DNA of 8,937 nt from Afipia sp. (GTDB taxonomy: Bacteria > Pseudomonadota > Alphaproteobacteria > Rhizobiales > Xanthobacteraceae). The stretch spans positions 1-8,937 of the forward strand of contig JAPLPA010000212.1 in the NCBI GenBank assembly GCA_026400415.1. Direction: 5' to 3'. The position numbers were made by a program, and so were the translations under genes. Of this stretch, positions 6,526-8,937 are shown piece after piece (the first letter of the stretch is position 1; every line of letters starts with the position of its first letter). The notes beneath the pieces are model-generated. The model was not told the DNA's origin. It saw only the letters and a list, made by a program, of their open reading frames with translations, and did no database searches.

Positions 6526-7126
6526 AGCGTTCGGCTTTCAGGATGATCGCGACTTCGGAGTAAGCGACGTCGACGTCGCGGTTGATGACGACGTAGTCAT
6601 ATTCCGCCCAGTGACTGAGTTCATGACCGGCGCGGCTCATGCGTCCGGCGATAACAGCATCGGAATCCTGCGCGCGGGTATGAAGCCGCTTTTCGAGATC
6701 GGCTGCGGACGGCGGCAATATAAAGACGCTCACGACATCGTCGCGGGCCTTCTCGCGCAATTGCTGCGTGCCCTGCCAGTCGATGTCGAACAGCACGTCC
6801 TCGCCCGACGACAGCGCATCCTCGACCGGCTTTCGCGGCGTGCCGTAATGATGATCGAACACGGTTGCGAATTCCAGCAACTCGCCTTTCTTCGCCATCC
6901 CTTCAAAAGTTGTTTTGTCGATGAAGCGATAGTCCTTGCCGTCAACCTCGCCGGGTCGCATCGCGCGCGTCGTGACGGACACCGACAGCTTCATCCCGGG
7001 CATTTTTTCCAGCAGCATGCGCGACAAGGTCGTCTTGCCGGCGCCCGAGGGTGACGACAGCACGAACATCAGCCCGCGCCGCTCGCCATCCTTCACGCTG
7101 CCTTTAGGTGTCCCCTGCGCGCTCAT
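6458..7126 (-). CDS. gmk: Guanylate kinase
   Basis: Gmk phosphorylates GMP to GDP with ATP, feeding GTP, dGTP and (p)ppGpp pools in the cytosol. From ATG at 7126-7124 it has 222 residues, a normal length. Motifs in order are the P-loop SSPSGAGKTT (24-33), the GMP-binding SVTTRAMRPGEVDGKDY (50-66), GELLEFATVFDHHYGTP (81-97), DIDWQG (114-119), the lid HTRAQDSDAVIAGRM (149-163) and SHWAEYDYVVIN (171-182). The frame extends upstream to 7201, but that extension lies inside yicC. ATG 7126, two bases after the yicC stop with a weak GGAA upstream, gives the family start with the usual charged leader ending RRGLMFVLSS. It is last in mltG-yicC-gmk, and its 3' end overlaps the convergent unknown gene by 68 bp. 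Confidence 0.96.
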   Translation of the reverse strand: MSAQGTPKGSVKDGERRGLMFVLSSPSGAGKTTLSRMLLEKMPGMKLSVSVTTRAMRPGEVDGKDYRFIDKTTFEGMAKKGELLEFATVFDHHYGTPRKPVEDALSSGEDVLFDIDWQGTQQLREKARDDVVSVFILPPSAADLEKRLHTRAQDSDAVIAGRMSRAGHELSHWAEYDYVVINRDVDVAYSEVAIILKAERFKRERQTGLSAFVRDLQNQLVK

Positions 7127-7128
7127 TT

Positions 7129-7992
7129 TTATTCCAGATTCTGAACCTGTTCGCGAAACTGCTCGACCACGGTCAGTTCCACATCGTTGGACTTTGAACA
7201 TGTCGTGTTCACCTCGCGGTTGAACTCCTGCGCCAGAAAATCCAGCCGCCGCCCCACCGCGCCACCCTTGGACAGGAGTTCGCGCGTCTGCGCGACGTGC
7301 GATGCGATACGATCGAGCTCCTCGCGGATATCGGCTTTGGCAGCGATCATCACGGCTTCCTGGCTCAATCGGTCCGGATCGAAACGGTCGGATGTGTCGA
7401 GCAGTGCGGCAATCTGCTCAGCAAGCTTTGCCTTGATGGCCTCCGGCTTGCGGCCGGGTGCGGTTTCGGCCTGCTTCGCAAGTTTTTCGATTTCATCCAT
7501 GCGCTGTGCGAGAATTTGTCCCAGTGCTGCACCTTCGCGCTTGCGCATCTCAATCAGACTTTGCAACGCCTGCTCGAAAGATGCCGCAACCGCAGCCTTC
7601 GCGGCCTGCATTTCAGCTTCGTCGCTTTCCGGCTCGACGACTTCGATCACGCCTTTGATCGCGAGCAGACCGTCGACGCTCGGCGGCGCGGCTCCGGTTT
7701 TTTTCGATATGTCGGCGGCGACCTTCATGATCGACGCCAATACGTCGTCATTGATGCGGACCGACTGCGTGGTGCCGCTGCGCTTGACACTGAGATTGGC
7801 GTAAACGGTGCCGCGCGCGAGACCTTCGGTGGCGCGTTTGCGTGCAACAATTTCAACGTCGTCCCATCCCGGCGGCAGACGCATGCGGAAGTCGAAGCCC
7901 TTGGCGTTGACCGACTTCAATTCCCATTCGAATGCATAAGGCCCGCTGCTGCCATGATGGCGCGCAAAGCCGGTCATGCTGGACAGCGCCAT
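7129..7992 (-). CDS. yicC: YicC/YloC family endoribonuclease, lacking a short conserved C-terminal segment
   Basis: YicC-family proteins (YicC-like N-terminal domain plus DUF1732) are reported endoribonucleases linked to small-RNA turnover and stationary-phase or stress survival. The 287 residues begin MALSSMTGFARHHG, the family N-terminus, with WELKSVNAKGFDFRMRLP (23-40). The C-terminal domain shows DIREELDRIASHVAQTRELL (221-240), GRRLDFLAQEFNRE (247-260) and NTTCSKSNDVELT (262-274). In E. coli YicC about eight residues (NSAIELKV) separate the VT of AEVT from LIEQMREQIQNIE; here ELT runs straight into VVEQFREQVQNLE, so that segment is missing in frame at about 7170. GGAGA (complement of 8002-8006) lies nine bases before the start. 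It follows mltG by 95 bp and precedes gmk by two bases. Identity is certain; full activity is uncertain. Confidence 0.94.
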   Translation of the reverse strand: MALSSMTGFARHHGSSGPYAFEWELKSVNAKGFDFRMRLPPGWDDVEIVARKRATEGLARGTVYANLSVKRSGTTQSVRINDDVLASIMKVAADISKKTGAAPPSVDGLLAIKGVIEVVEPESDEAEMQAAKAAVAASFEQALQSLIEMRKREGAALGQILAQRMDEIEKLAKQAETAPGRKPEAIKAKLAEQIAALLDTSDRFDPDRLSQEAVMIAAKADIREELDRIASHVAQTRELLSKGGAVGRRLDFLAQEFNREVNTTCSKSNDVELTVVEQFREQVQNLE

Positions 7993-8001
7993 GCGGAATG
8001 G

Positions 8002-8006
8002 TCTCC
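8002..8006 (-). promoter_or_regulatory. Ribosome binding site of yicC
   Basis: GGAGA on the minus strand, nine bases before ATG 7992, supports that start. Confidence 0.6.
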
Positions 8007-8042
8007 GGTATTCGTAGTCGACTCGCTTGAGCCTCAGCTTGT

Positions 8043-8071
8043 CCGATAATTCGGGAAACCGCGCAAGGCAA
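8043..8071 (-). promoter_or_regulatory. Candidate internal promoter for yicC-gmk
   Basis: On the minus strand TTGCCT (8071-8066), a 17-bp spacer and TATCGG (8048-8043) sit in the 95-bp mltG-yicC gap. The segment includes CCCGAATTATC (8055-8045), the same 11 bases, in the same position relative to the -10-like hexamer, as ahead of the unknown gene at 5608. CCGA-ATTA-TCGG here is also a small inverted repeat, so a regulator site is an alternative. Transcription would start near 8036. Confidence 0.3.
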
Positions 8072-8087
8072 CCGCGAAGGGCAGCGA

Positions 8088-8937
8088 TTAGCGCGCGGGT
8101 TTCGCTGGCTGCTCTTCTGCTTCCTCAGGCTCGGCGGCGGCGGGCGGCACGGCACTCGCCGTCGGTCCGCGTTTGGCAGCAGCGGCTTTCTTACGTGCAG
8201 CGGCTGCCGCAGGGTCAAGCGCGACAGGCGCGGACGCCACGGTCGAAGTCGTGACCGCAGCTTTGGGTCCGGCGGATTTAGGTGTGGCCGCAGGTCCAGC
8301 GGCGGGAGCAGCCGCAGGCTTCGGTGAAGCGGCTTTCGGCGCAGCCGGTTTTGCAGCGGGCGCCATCGGTGGTGGCGCACTTGTGGTCACAGCCGTTGCA
8401 GGCGACGCGTCGTCGTCCTCGACCTTGTCGTCCTGCGCGGATTTTTCGATCGCGCGAAGTTTGGCGACAGCCTTTTGATGGTTGTCGTAGTTTTCGGTAA
8501 AGGTATGACCGCCGGTGCCGTCGGCGACGAAGAACAGATCGCGCGTGCGCGCCGGATTGGCTGTCGCCTCAAGCGAGGCACGGCCCGGATTGGCAATCGG
8601 TCCCGGCGGCAAACCGTTCACCACATAAGTATTGTAGGGCGACGGCTGCGTGATTTCGCTGCGCTTGATGGGGCGTCCGAGCGTTCCGCGTCCGCCGACA
8701 AGGCCGTAGATAATCGTCGGGTCAGATTGCAGCCGCATGTTTTTCTGCAAGCGGTTCACATAGACAGCGGCAACGCGGCTGCGCTCGTCGGCGCGGCCGG
8801 TTTCCTTCTCCACGATGGACGCCAGCGTCACGAGCTGCTCGGGCGAACGCACCGGAACATCGGCACTGCGGCGCTCCCAGATTTCGGCGAGAACTTTCTT
8901 CTGCGCCGCCTGCATGCGCGCAATCACCTGATCGCGC
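8088..8937 (-). CDS. mltG: Endolytic murein transglycosylase MltG, C-terminal part (5' end outside window)
   Basis: MltG (YceG family) is an inner-membrane-anchored lytic transglycosylase that cuts nascent glycan strands and sets their length. The frame is open to the window edge (residues RDQVIARMQAAQ), so the start and membrane anchor are missing. Visible are TLASIVEKET, whose Glu (codon 8810-8808) is the family's catalytic residue, then AAVYVNRL, LQSDPTIIYGLVGGRGTLGR, SPYNTYVVNGLPPGPIANPG and FFVADGTGGHTF, all canonical. After about 8450 the catalytic domain ends and about 119 residues of Ala/Pro/Lys-rich low complexity follow (8091-8447), opening with an acidic patch (DDKVEDDD) and ending EEAEEQPAKPAR before TAA at 8090-8088. 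Such tails occur in alphaproteobacterial envelope proteins, but this one is long. It heads the mltG-yicC-gmk cluster, 95 bp before yicC. Confidence 0.95.
   Translation of the reverse strand, partial: RDQVIARMQAAQKKVLAEIWERRSADVPVRSPEQLVTLASIVEKETGRADERSRVAAVYVNRLQKNMRLQSDPTIIYGLVGGRGTLGRPIKRSEITQPSPYNTYVVNGLPPGPIANPGRASLEATANPARTRDLFFVADGTGGHTFTENYDNHQKAVAKLRAIEKSAQDDKVEDDDASPATAVTTSAPPPMAPAAKPAAPKAASPKPAAAPAAGPAATPKSAGPKAAVTTSTVASAPVALDPAAAAARKKAAAAKRGPTASAVPPAAAEPEEAEEQPAKPAR

Noticed and set aside
6374..7054. 226-residue + strand open frame opposite gmk
   Set aside because: It is antisense to the well-supported gmk and has no family features.
7297..8049. 250-residue + strand open frame opposite yicC
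   Set aside because: It is a shadow of yicC in GC-rich DNA, with no recognisable domain and no ribosome binding site.
8173..8478. Ala/Gly-rich + strand open frame
   Set aside because: It is the reverse complement of the MltG low-complexity tail.

Overview
The window looks like chromosomal housekeeping DNA from a GC-rich alphaproteobacterium. Protein similarity recalled from memory and the gene order point to Hyphomicrobiales, most likely Nitrobacteraceae/Bradyrhizobiaceae (Bradyrhizobium, Afipia, Nitrobacter, Rhodopseudomonas relatives). The genus cannot be fixed without a search. I saw no insertion sequence, phage gene, tRNA, rRNA or CRISPR array.

Left part, + strand (1-4493): the 3' part of lptD (outer-membrane LPS translocon), then a surA-like periplasmic chaperone, pdxA (pyridoxal-phosphate synthesis) and rsmA/ksgA (16S rRNA dimethylation). 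This is the widely conserved lptD-surA-pdxA-rsmA operon, with pdxA and rsmA overlapping in ATGA. The surA reading frame is broken near its 3' end: the expected C-terminal ~38 residues lie in another frame, up to a stop at 2600.

Middle, + strand (4494-6525): a zinc-dependent medium-chain alcohol dehydrogenase that has lost its structural-zinc lobe and is frameshifted (pseudogene or assembly gap), then a 165-bp gene-free gap, then an unrecognised secreted or membrane-anchored protein with a short two-cysteine N-terminal motif. The gap holds repeated CCGAATT motifs, a promoter-like sequence and a hairpin covering the ribosome binding site.

Right part, - strand (8937-6458): mltG (partial, peptidoglycan lytic transglycosylase), yicC (RNase/stress family) and gmk (guanylate kinase), transcribed right to left. 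The 3' end of gmk overlaps the 3' end of the unknown gene by 68 bp.

The lptD/surA/mltG content is envelope biogenesis; rsmA, yicC, gmk and pdxA are RNA, nucleotide and cofactor housekeeping. I did not find a new multi-gene system. The points worth a second look are three indels relative to the families (surA, alcohol dehydrogenase, yicC), a CCCGAATTATC word shared by the promoter-like regions of the unknown gene and yicC, and the unknown protein itself.
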